From: Haliscomenobacter sp.
Lineage (GTDB): Bacteria > Bacteroidota > Bacteroidia > Chitinophagales > Saprospiraceae
Direction of reading: 5' to 3'
Assembly (NCBI GenBank): GCA_016707205.1
Contig: JADJHZ010000002.1
Span: 124,001 to 188,000 of the forward strand
DNA: 64,000 nucleotides
A program made the translations under genes and the position numbers. Below the pieces are notes generated by a model, which searched no databases, was not told where the DNA came from, and saw only the letters and a program-made list of their open reading frames with translations. This document shows, one piece after another, positions 45,441-52,466 of the stretch. Each line of letters starts with the position of its first letter. The first letter of the stretch is position 1.

Positions 45441-45890
45441 TCAACCAGGATTTTTATCTTTTCTATGATTTTCAAACAATTCGATGGCAGCCTTTAGAAA
45501 GCCGAACATTCCCAATCCTAGAACAATTAATCCAATGGATAAATCTTTTAAAACTCCATCAACAGTATTTAAATATCCAATTAATCCAAGTGTCAAAATT
45601 GAAAATATAAATAAAGACATCATGACAATAGCAATTTTTCCTTTCTTTGGGTTTTCCCAAACGTCTTTTGAAATTTTATTTTGCGTCTTCGTAGTATCTT
45701 GTAATGAAGAAAAGCTTACTCCCAGTCCCATAAAAATTAAACAATTATTTAATTGTAGAAAAAATAAATTAGGATTTTCTTTTAAGTTATCTATTCCTGA
45801 AAGATAAGGACTAAATGCAAAGTAAAGGGCAATAAGCATTAACGGATATTGCAAATAGCTTATAAAATGAAATAATGATTTAAAATTCAT
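45441..45890 (-). CDS. Small membrane protein (149 aa)
   Basis: Four hydrophobic helices (about residues 13-29, 46-62, 87-107, 117-137), charged ends, no recognised domain. AT-rich. 13 bases downstream of the 84-residue gene on the same strand, so both lie in one cassette-like unit. Function unknown. Confidence 0.6.
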   Translation of the reverse strand: MNFKSLFHFISYLQYPLMLIALYFAFSPYLSGIDNLKENPNLFFLQLNNCLIFMGLGVSFSSLQDTTKTQNKISKDVWENPKKGKIAIVMMSLFIFSILTLGLIGYLNTVDGVLKDLSIGLIVLGLGMFGFLKAAIELFENHRKDKNPG

Positions 45891-45903
45891 AGTTTTAATT
45901 ATT

Positions 45904-46158
45904 TTATTTTATTACATTCAATTTATTTTTAATATTTTTCATATTGACAAATTGTATAGGCAGAATTGCACTTAAAGAAATTGCGACAGCTATTAAAGCA
46001 ATAAATGTTGAGTTGTTTTCTTTGACGATTAATCCATAAATTGAGATAATGAACAACAAAGTCAAGACTCCGATTAATGCACCAGTTATAATTTTAATTG
46101 CTTTTAGTTCACTTTTTAACCTTTCAGTTGTTTTGTTTTTTAAATCTTCTTTTTTCAT
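45904..46158 (-). CDS. Small two-TM protein (84 aa)
   Basis: Starts with a charged N-terminus (K-K-E-D-L-K-N-K-T) and has two adjacent helices (about residues 24-42 and 50-68). Such proteins occur widely in Flavobacteriia-like genomes, where they are annotated variously; function unknown. Forms a unit with the 149-residue gene. Confidence 0.6.
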   Translation of the reverse strand: MKKEDLKNKTTERLKSELKAIKIITGALIGVLTLLFIISIYGLIVKENNSTFIALIAVAISLSAILPIQFVNMKNIKNKLNVIK

Positions 46159-46187
46159 TTCTGTTTTTGTTTTCTATTCTAAGCTTG

Positions 46188-46322
46188 TTGCCAACGGTTT
46201 CTGGCTTTGCGTTCGGGCGGGTTTCGGAGCACAAAACTGTCTGCCAGCACTGAACTTGGATAGAAGAACAAAGCTCCAAGTTTGCACGTCACCCCGCCTG
46301 ACGCAAAACCCGTGTTGGCAAC
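46188..46322. repeat. attC-like element, third of array
   Basis: Starts TTGCCAACGGTTTCTGGC and ends CCGTGTTGGCAAC. Arms GGCTTTGCGTTCGGGCGGG (46203-46221) and CCCGCCTGACGCAAAACC (about 46293-46310) pair. The outer TTGCCAAC / GTTGGCAA ends form a perfect palindrome. Confidence 0.75.
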
Positions 46323-46339
46323 CGTAATTTATTATGTTC

Positions 46340-46747
46340 TTAAATTTTAATATTTGATTTAATATACTCTTCAAGCTCTTGTGAATTTTCAATTCCAATT
46401 ACTCTTCTTAGTCTATTGTTTTTTAGTTTTATATCTAAAAATTCATTATTAAATCTTCGTTTAACGTTAATAGACTTAATGTCGTCAAAAGAAATTTCGG
46501 TCTGGTTTGACCGAAATATATTTAAAATGAAAATAATAAAATGAGCTATTCCAATAAATAGACCTGTCCAAAGTAAAAATTGGTCGCCTGTTTTCAGGTA
46601 TCTTAAAATAGAAATGGTTCCATAAATTGTCCACATAGCTGAACTGAACAATTGGATTCTGTTTTGTTTCCTTGAATTGTCCGAAATTTTAACTTTATCG
46701 GTTTCAAAGGATATCTCCCCTTTTTTTAGTTTAAATGTCTGTGTCAT
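46340..46747 (-). CDS. PH-like membrane protein (135 aa), unknown
   Basis: After a short polar start (T-Q-T-F-K-L-K-K-G-E-I-S-F) it has two membrane helices (about residues 31-47 and 57-75). A soluble tail with F-D-D-I-K-S-I-N-V and R-R-V-I-G-I-E-N-S-Q-E-L-E follows. The tail looks like a PH-domain-style strand pattern, but I cannot assign a family. Start chosen at M-T-Q-T. Last gene of the array before the octamer array at 46865. Confidence 0.55.
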   Translation of the reverse strand: MTQTFKLKKGEISFETDKVKISDNSRKQNRIQLFSSAMWTIYGTISILRYLKTGDQFLLWTGLFIGIAHFIIFILNIFRSNQTEISFDDIKSINVKRRFNNEFLDIKLKNNRLRRVIGIENSQELEEYIKSNIKI

Positions 46748-46864
46748 TTTTGTCTTATTATGGTTGCCAACTATGATATTCCCGCAACTCCAAACCAACA
46801 AAGCAAAACCCGAAATACTTCGCCCTTTCGTTGTGTCTGCCCGAAAAAGCACCCCCAACGATAA

Positions 46865-46930
46865 AAGTTACGAGGTTGCGAAGTCCATTCCTCGCAACCT
46901 CGCAACCTCGCAACTTTTCTTCGCAACTTT
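46865..46930. repeat. Octamer repeat array R4 (inverted)
   Basis: AGTTACGAGGTTGCGAAG, a short spacer, then CTCGCAACCTCGCAACC and more units. It ends where the rocD gene ends and marks the edge of the cassette-like region. Confidence 0.8.
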
Positions 46931-48161
46931 AAAAAAGGGATTTCCGAATAATCTCCAAACACTCCCCTACCTGTTCTTCGGTGATCACCAGGGGTGGAGC
47001 CAGGCGGATCTTGTTGCCGTGGGTGGGTTTGGCGAGCAGGCCGTTGTCGCGGAATTTGAGGCAAAGGTTCCAGGCTAGTTCGGAATCTTCGGCGGTGTCG
47101 ATGAGGATGGCATTGAGGAGTCCTTTCCCCCGCACCGTTGTGACGATCGGATTCTCGCGGGCGATCGCTTCCAGTCCGGAGCGAAGCAGGTGGCCCGTGC
47201 GCTCGGCGTTGCCGGCGAGATCTTCGTCGAGCACCACCTGCAGGGCTTCGTGCGCTACGGCGCAGGCCAGCGGATTGCCGCCGAAGGTGGAACCGTGATC
47301 GCCGGGCTTGAGGGTGAGCATGATCTCGTCGTCGGCCAGCACGGCAGACACGGGCATGGTCCCCCCGGATAACGCTTTACCCAGGATCAAAATATCCGGC
47401 CGGAGGCCGTAGTGGTCGAGGCACAGCATTTTCCCGGTGCGGGCGATACCGGTCTGGATCTCGTCGCCGACAAACAGCACGCGGTGTTTCTGGCACAGCG
47501 CATGCACCCCGGGCAGGAAGTGGTCATCGGGTACGACCACGCCCGCTTCGCCCTGGATGGGCTCTACCATGATGGCGGCGATGTGGGGGTCGCTGTCCAG
47601 GAGGTTTTCCAGGGCGGGAAGGTCGTTGTAGGGGATAATCACCAGCCCCGGCATGTAGGGGCCAAAGCCGCGGCGCGAGCCGGGGTCGGTCGATGCCGAG
47701 ATCACCGAAATCGTCCTGCCGTGGAAGTTGTGGCCGAAGAACACGATCTTCGCCTGCCCATCGGGGATGCCCTTGACCTCGTAAGCCCAGCGACGGCTGA
47801 GTTTCATGGCGGTCTCCACGGCTTCCACGCCGGTGTTCATCGGCAACAGGCGGTCGTAGCCAAACAGCTGGGTGATGAATTCTTCGTAAGGCCCCAACTG
47901 GTCGTTGTAAAACGCCCTGGACGTCAGCGTCAGCGTCTGGGCCTGGCGCGTTAGCGCCTCCGTAATCCGCGGATGGCAATGCCCCTGATTAACCGCTGAG
48001 TAGGCCGAAAGGAAATCGTAGTAGCGCTTTCCTTCCACGTCCCATACAAATACCCCTTTCCCTCGCGATAACACCACCGGCAACGGATGGTAATTGTGGG
48101 CGCCATAACGATCTTCCAAATGGATCAACTCCTGTGTACGGGCAATTTGCATGGTTTCCAT
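46929..48161 (-). CDS. rocD: Ornithine--oxo-acid transaminase
   Basis: The 410-residue class III PLP aminotransferase converts ornithine plus 2-oxoglutarate to glutamate semialdehyde. Diagnostic features are Y-G-A-H-N-Y-H-P-L-P near residue 20, M-N-T-G-V-E-A-V-E-T-A (rocD-type), D-E-I-Q-T-G-I-A-R-T-G, L-G-K-A-L-S-G-G with the PLP lysine, and H-G-S-T-F-G-G-N-P-L. Length and motifs are typical of rocD rather than acetylornithine aminotransferase. It stands alone, on the strand opposite the ABC gene. Confidence 0.95.
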   Translation of the reverse strand: METMQIARTQELIHLEDRYGAHNYHPLPVVLSRGKGVFVWDVEGKRYYDFLSAYSAVNQGHCHPRITEALTRQAQTLTLTSRAFYNDQLGPYEEFITQLFGYDRLLPMNTGVEAVETAMKLSRRWAYEVKGIPDGQAKIVFFGHNFHGRTISVISASTDPGSRRGFGPYMPGLVIIPYNDLPALENLLDSDPHIAAIMVEPIQGEAGVVVPDDHFLPGVHALCQKHRVLFVGDEIQTGIARTGKMLCLDHYGLRPDILILGKALSGGTMPVSAVLADDEIMLTLKPGDHGSTFGGNPLACAVAHEALQVVLDEDLAGNAERTGHLLRSGLEAIARENPIVTTVRGKGLLNAILIDTAEDSELAWNLCLKFRDNGLLAKPTHGNKIRLAPPLVITEEQVGECLEIIRKSLF

Positions 48162-48424
48162 ATTTCTATATTTTATTCAATAAATTTACATAATTGACAT
48201 AAAATTTTGTTTCATTAAGTCAAATTAGCTTTTATTTATTTTTTTTGATTCAATTTTATTTTTTAAGCGGATTAAAAAATAAGGGAAAGTCATTTTTTGA
48301 GCAAAGACAGCCCCTGCTCCCTGATCCCTGCTCCCTTGATCCCTAATCCCTGATCCCTCATCCCCTACCGGAACCATCCTCCAACCCAAAGCGTTCTCTA
48401 AAAATTACCTGCAACCAACCCGGC
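48162..48424. other. Divergent intergenic region, AT-rich with a short degenerate repeat
   Basis: Separates divergent rocD and ABC genes. 48165-48300 is very AT-rich. 48311-48366 has about seven degenerate copies of a CCCTGATC/CCCTTGAT-like unit (7-9 bases). Promoters of both genes should lie here, but no clear element could be fixed. Confidence 0.6.
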
Positions 48425-50209
48425 ATGAAAAAGCTTCTTCTGCGCAATCCCTATATTTCCATGCTTGCTCTGGCCTGGACGTACGCCCGCGACCGCAGAG
48501 GCCTCTACCTTCAGGTATACGGAATGTTTATCCTATCCAACCTCGCTGATGCGGCCCGCCCCGTCATTTGGGGCCTGTTCATCAATGCCCTGCAAACCGA
48601 TAGCCAAAAAGCCCTGCGCGCAGTGTGGATGTACGCAGGCGCTTACTTCGGGTTGCATCTGATCGAGTGGTCGTTTCATGGCGTGGCCCGGGTAAAAGAG
48701 CGCCACCTGGCTTTTGATTTGAGCCGCAATTTCCTCCAGGAGTTGTACCACCAAACGCTTCAGTTGCCGGTGCGTTGGCACCAGGACCACCACAGCGGGG
48801 CCACCATCAACCGGGTTCGGAAAGCCTATGAAGCGCTTAAAGAATTTTTCGAGAACGGGTTCATGTACGTCCATGCCCTGGCTAAATTCGGGTTCTCGTT
48901 TCTGGCCATGTTGTATTTCGCGCCGCAGTTTGGCCTGGTCGCCGTGGCTTTGGGGGTAGTAGCCGTTTGGGTTATTCTGAAGTTTGACAAACCCTTTTTG
49001 GAAGCTCAAAGAGAGGTCAATGAAAAAGAACACGTTGTTTCCGCATCGCTGTTCGACAGTTTATCCAATATTATCACCGTCATTACGCTGCGCCTCGAAC
49101 GGCGCATGGAGGAAGGAATTCTCAGAAAAGTAATGGACGTTTTCCCTCCGTTCAAACGCAAGGTGCTGGTCAATGAGTGGAAATGGTTTGTGGTCGACTC
49201 CATCGTCGCCTTGATTTATGCCATTATCATCATCGGGTACGTCACCACGAACTGGGTCCCCGGCGAAGTCTTCCTCATCGGAGGGCTGGCGACCATGGTG
49301 TTTTATGTAGAGCGGTTCACCAGCGTATTTCACGACATCGCCTGGCAGTATACCGAGATCGTGCGCCACCACGCCGATGTGCAGACGGCCGGAGAAATAC
49401 GCCAGGCTTACACACAACAACATCGCGCGGAGGAAACCGCCGGCCTGCCCCCGCATTGGCGCCGCATTTCCGTGCGCAACCTGACCTTTGCTCACGATGG
49501 GCGGGAAGGAAGCCCGCAGGGCCTTCGTGGCGTTGATATCGTTCTGGAGCGCGGCAAGCGCGTCGCTTTCATCGGGGAAAGCGGCAGCGGCAAAAGCACC
49601 TTGCTGGCCCTCCTGCGAGGCCTCTACGAGCCCCAGCCCGGAGTGGAGGTAGAGATCGATGGAAAAATCCACGACCGCCTGGACCTTATCTCCAGCCATG
49701 TGACGCTATTCCCTCAGGAACCGGAGATCTTCGAGAACACCATCGAATACAACATCACCCTGGGCCTGCCGTTTGGCGCGCAAGAAGTAACCCGGGTAAT
49801 CGACGCGGCCCATTTCGGACAGGTTGTCCAGCAATTGCCTTCCGGCCTCGAATCGAATATCCAGGAAAAGGGCGTCAACCTGTCCGGTGGCCAGAAGCAG
49901 CGGCTGGCGCTGGCCCGCGGCGTCCTGGCCGCCCGCGACAGCGACCTCGTGCTGCTCGACGAGCCCACCAGCAGCGTCGACCCCAAAACCGAACTCAAGA
50001 TCTACGACAACCTATTTCAGGAGTTTCAGGACAAAGTAGTCGTCTCCGCCCTCCATCGCCTGCACCTCCTGCCCCAGTTCGACTATATCTACCTACTGGA
50101 CCGGGGGAAGGTCATCGCCGAAGGGCCGTTCGACGTCCTCCGGGCGAATAGTCCCGAATTTCAAGAGATGTGGAAGCATCAGGAGAAAAGTAGCGAAGTA
50201 ACGGGGTAG
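48425..50209 (+). CDS. ABC transporter ATP-binding/permease protein
   Basis: The 594-residue half-transporter has a membrane domain (six helices, about residues 20-300) and an ATP-binding domain. It shows Walker A G-E-S-G-S-G-K-S-T-L (about 387-396), signature L-S-G-G-Q-K-Q-R, and Walker B L-V-L-L-D-E-P-T. It is of the exporter (MsbA/lipid A or multidrug) type; substrate unknown. As a half-transporter it acts as a homodimer. Start codon has no strong ribosome site, as usual in Bacteroidota. Confidence 0.93.
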   Translation: MKKLLLRNPYISMLALAWTYARDRRGLYLQVYGMFILSNLADAARPVIWGLFINALQTDSQKALRAVWMYAGAYFGLHLIEWSFHGVARVKERHLAFDLSRNFLQELYHQTLQLPVRWHQDHHSGATINRVRKAYEALKEFFENGFMYVHALAKFGFSFLAMLYFAPQFGLVAVALGVVAVWVILKFDKPFLEAQREVNEKEHVVSASLFDSLSNIITVITLRLERRMEEGILRKVMDVFPPFKRKVLVNEWKWFVVDSIVALIYAIIIIGYVTTNWVPGEVFLIGGLATMVFYVERFTSVFHDIAWQYTEIVRHHADVQTAGEIRQAYTQQHRAEETAGLPPHWRRISVRNLTFAHDGREGSPQGLRGVDIVLERGKRVAFIGESGSGKSTLLALLRGLYEPQPGVEVEIDGKIHDRLDLISSHVTLFPQEPEIFENTIEYNITLGLPFGAQEVTRVIDAAHFGQVVQQLPSGLESNIQEKGVNLSGGQKQRLALARGVLAARDSDLVLLDEPTSSVDPKTELKIYDNLFQEFQDKVVVSALHRLHLLPQFDYIYLLDRGKVIAEGPFDVLRANSPEFQEMWKHQEKSSEVTG

Positions 50210-50221
50210 TGGATGGAGAAG

Positions 50222-50313
50222 AGTTGCGAAGTTGCGAAGTTACGAAGTTGCGAGGTTGCGAGGTTGCGAAGTTACGAGGTTGCGAAGAAAGGACCTCGCA
50301 ACCTTGTAACTCT
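50222..50313. repeat. Octamer repeat array R5 (inverted)
   Basis: About nine units of AGTTGCGA / GGTTGCGA (50224-50288), then the complement CCTCGCAACCTTGTAACTC. Lies between the ABC gene and the four-helix-bundle gene. Confidence 0.85.
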
Positions 50314-50330
50314 TATGAACCTAGTCTCCT

Positions 50331-50714
50331 TTATTTTCGTTTTGGCCTCTGGGACTGCTTTAGAGCTTGAATCATACGGGTAATACCGCCTTCGATCTGA
50401 CGAATATGGTTTTTCAGATTTTCCAGTTGGACAGAATCTAAATACCCCAAATCATGCGCTCGATATAGCTGGGATCGGACTTCCCCGCAAGATCCTTTTG
50501 AGATACTTAAAAATTGGATGAATTCTCTGTTACCATCCCGTTCAAATCCTTCTGCAATATTATCCATAATCGAGCCGCTGGCTTTGCGTATTTGATCTCT
50601 TAAAGGCCAATCTTTGAAAAAAGATTCCTGAAAACTCAAGTCATATATTTGCTTGGATAGACCTCTGGCCATTTGCCAAATTGCCAATTCTTCAAATGTT
50701 TTAACTGCTGCCAT
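50331..50714 (-). CDS. Four-helix-bundle protein (S23 / 23S rRNA-intervening-sequence family)
   Basis: The 127-residue protein has the hallmark F-E-E-L-A-I-W-Q-M-A-R at the start, L-R-D-Q-I-R-K-A-S-G-S-I-M-D-N-I-A-E-G-F-E-R, and a C-terminal helix. It belongs to the S23/avd-like four-helix-bundle family found in 23S rRNA intervening sequences and diversity-generating retroelements. No reverse transcriptase is nearby here. Octamer arrays R5 and R6 lie on both sides, suggesting a small mobile module (inference). Start set at M-A-A-V-K-T-F-E-E-L. Confidence 0.85.
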   Translation of the reverse strand: MAAVKTFEELAIWQMARGLSKQIYDLSFQESFFKDWPLRDQIRKASGSIMDNIAEGFERDGNREFIQFLSISKGSCGEVRSQLYRAHDLGYLDSVQLENLKNHIRQIEGGITRMIQALKQSQRPKRK

Positions 50715-50817
50715 GAGGAGAATGAGATTTAACTTTTCCCAAAATTCCGTTCTTTGTTTTCCATAATCCAGGACACAAGCCCTCCCGTTGTACCCCCTCA
50801 CAAAACCTCCAAAATAA

Positions 50818-50950
50818 CCTCGCAACCCCCGTAACTTCGCAACTTCGTAACCTTTCTTCGCAACTTCGCAACCTCGCAACTTCGTAACTTCGTAACCTCG
50901 TAACCTTTCTTCGCAACTTCGTAACTTCGTAACCTCGTAACTTTACAACC
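50818..50950. repeat. Octamer repeat array R6
   Basis: Over a dozen units of CTTCGCAA / CTTCGTAA / CCTCGTAA in one main orientation, separated by short TTTCTT spacers, directly before lpxD. With R5 it encloses the four-helix-bundle gene. Confidence 0.85.
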
Positions 50951-50966
50951 TTAAACCAAAAAACAC

Positions 50967-51899
50967 ATGAATTTCCCCCACCCCATACCTGTTCGCGAGA
51001 TCGCGGACCTGATCCAGGCCGAGATTATCGGAAGCGCCGACATGAGCGCCACCGGCATCAACGAGATCCATAATGTCCGGCCGGGCGATATTACCTTTGT
51101 GGATGTGAAGAAATACTTCGACAAGTCGCTCACCTCGGCAGCGTCGATCGTCCTCCTCAACGAGCGGGTGGAAGCGCCCGAAGGCAAAACCCTCCTGCTC
51201 TGCGAAAAGCCCTTTGACGCTTACAACCGAATCGTGCTTCAGTTCCGGCCCTACGAGCCGCTTATTCAGGCCATCCATCCCACCGCCAAAATCCACCCCA
51301 GCGCGATCATCGAGCCCAACGTCGTTATTGGCCCGCACGTGGTCATCGGCAAAGATTGCCGCATTCATGCCAATGCTACAATCCTGGAACATACGGTCAT
51401 TGGGGACCGGGTGGCGATCCATTCCGGCACGGTGATCGGCACCGAAGCGTTTTACTACAAGCGCACCCCCGAAGGGTATACCAAATGGCGTTCAGGGGGC
51501 CGGGTCGTCATCGAAGACGATGTGGAGATCGGCTCCTGCTGCACCATCAATAAGGGGGTATCCGCCGATACCGTTATTGGCGCCGGCACGAAGTTCGATT
51601 GCCATATCCATATCGGCCACGACGTGATCATCGGCAAGCGCTGCCTTTTCGCCGCGCAGACCGGCGTGGGCGGAAATACCGTTATCGGCGACGACGTCGT
51701 GCTGTACGGACAGGTAGGCGTTATTCAGAACCTGAAAATCGGGAATAAGGTGGTGGTGCTCGCCCAATCGGGCGTGAATAAAGATGTGGAAGACGGAAAA
51801 GTGCTCTTCGGCTCCCCCGCTTCCGAGGCCCGCACCGCGTACAAGGAACTGGCTGCCGTTAAGCAACTGCCGGATCTGATCGTGAAGAAAAAATTGTAG
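50967..51899 (+). CDS. lpxD: UDP-3-O-acylglucosamine N-acyltransferase (LpxD)
   Basis: The 310-residue enzyme of lipid A synthesis adds the second 3-hydroxyacyl chain to UDP-3-O-acyl-glucosamine. It has an N-terminal uridine-binding domain and then a left-handed beta-helix of hexapeptide repeats (about 95-275, e.g. I-H-P-T-A-K-I-H-P-S-A). The catalytic His region is H-I-H-I-G-H-D-V. Length is slightly short of E. coli LpxD (341), and no other lipid A gene is adjacent, so this may be a second LpxD paralogue. Confidence 0.88.
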   Translation: MNFPHPIPVREIADLIQAEIIGSADMSATGINEIHNVRPGDITFVDVKKYFDKSLTSAASIVLLNERVEAPEGKTLLLCEKPFDAYNRIVLQFRPYEPLIQAIHPTAKIHPSAIIEPNVVIGPHVVIGKDCRIHANATILEHTVIGDRVAIHSGTVIGTEAFYYKRTPEGYTKWRSGGRVVIEDDVEIGSCCTINKGVSADTVIGAGTKFDCHIHIGHDVIIGKRCLFAAQTGVGGNTVIGDDVVLYGQVGVIQNLKIGNKVVVLAQSGVNKDVEDGKVLFGSPASEARTAYKELAAVKQLPDLIVKKKL

Positions 51900-51927
51900 G
51901 CCGGAAGAAAATAAGGTTCTTAAACTA

Positions 51928-51974
51928 AGAAGCCCCGAGGCGATGCGCTTCGGGGCTTCTTTCTTTTTTTCGGT
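51928..51974 (+). terminator. Intrinsic terminator after lpxD
   Basis: AGAAGCCCCGA (51928-51938) pairs with TCGGGGCTTCT (51950-51960), followed by TTCTTTCTTTTTTTC. Strong rho-independent signal; it may also serve the converging small gene at 51997. Confidence 0.9.
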
Positions 51975-51996
51975 TTTTGGTACGTTCAGCGGGTTG

Positions 51997-52347
51997 TCAT
52001 TCTTTGTTGATCCGCTTGGTAGTGATGATCTTGTTCCGGTCGCCAAGGATCTGAACCAGATACATGCCCCGGGGCAGGTCGCCGATATAGTAGCGCTTAT
52101 CCACGTCAATCTGATCGTACACCCGCATGAGGTTACCTACCAGATTGTACACTGCCAGACGCACCACGCCTTCCGTCTCGGTCAGGCTGATGTGCGTTGT
52201 CGCAGGGTTGGGAAACACTTCAATTTTCGGCGTTTTTTCTTTTTCCGGCTCCGTTTGAGTCAACCAGGAGGGGCGGTACCCCGATTGGCCTGTAGTTAGT
52301 GGGATTATGGAAACGAAAAAGAAAAAAGCTAGTAAAGTTTGCTTCAT
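51997..52347 (-). CDS. Small secreted protein with T9SS type A sorting domain
   Basis: The 116-residue product has a signal peptide (L-L-A-F-F-F-F-V-S-I-I-P-L-T-T-G-Q). A T9SS type A C-terminal sorting domain follows, with I-E-V-F-P-N-P-A-T-T near the start, V-R-L-A-V-Y-N-L-V-G in the middle, and the final G-M-Y-L-V-Q-I-L-G-D-R-N and K-R-I-N-K-E. Normally this domain is attached to a large cargo. Here only ~25 residues of linker precede it, so the protein is almost nothing but the secretion signal. Confidence 0.85.
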   Translation of the reverse strand: MKQTLLAFFFFVSIIPLTTGQSGYRPSWLTQTEPEKEKTPKIEVFPNPATTHISLTETEGVVRLAVYNLVGNLMRVYDQIDVDKRYYIGDLPRGMYLVQILGDRNKIITTKRINKE

Positions 52348-52466
52348 TCAATATTGTTTAGAAAACGGACTTTAACACTGTCAAAGTACAACAATAGCCC
52401 CGATAAAACAAGGCTACCGGATCATATTTATAAAAACATTAACAGTATAAGTGATCGCTGGTTCAC

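Noticed and set aside
46981..47954. Plus-strand reading frames opposite rocD
   Set aside because: Shadows of a conserved aminotransferase; no independent motifs.
50331..50714. Diversity-generating retroelement around the four-helix-bundle gene
   Set aside because: No reverse transcriptase, template repeat or variable repeat is nearby.
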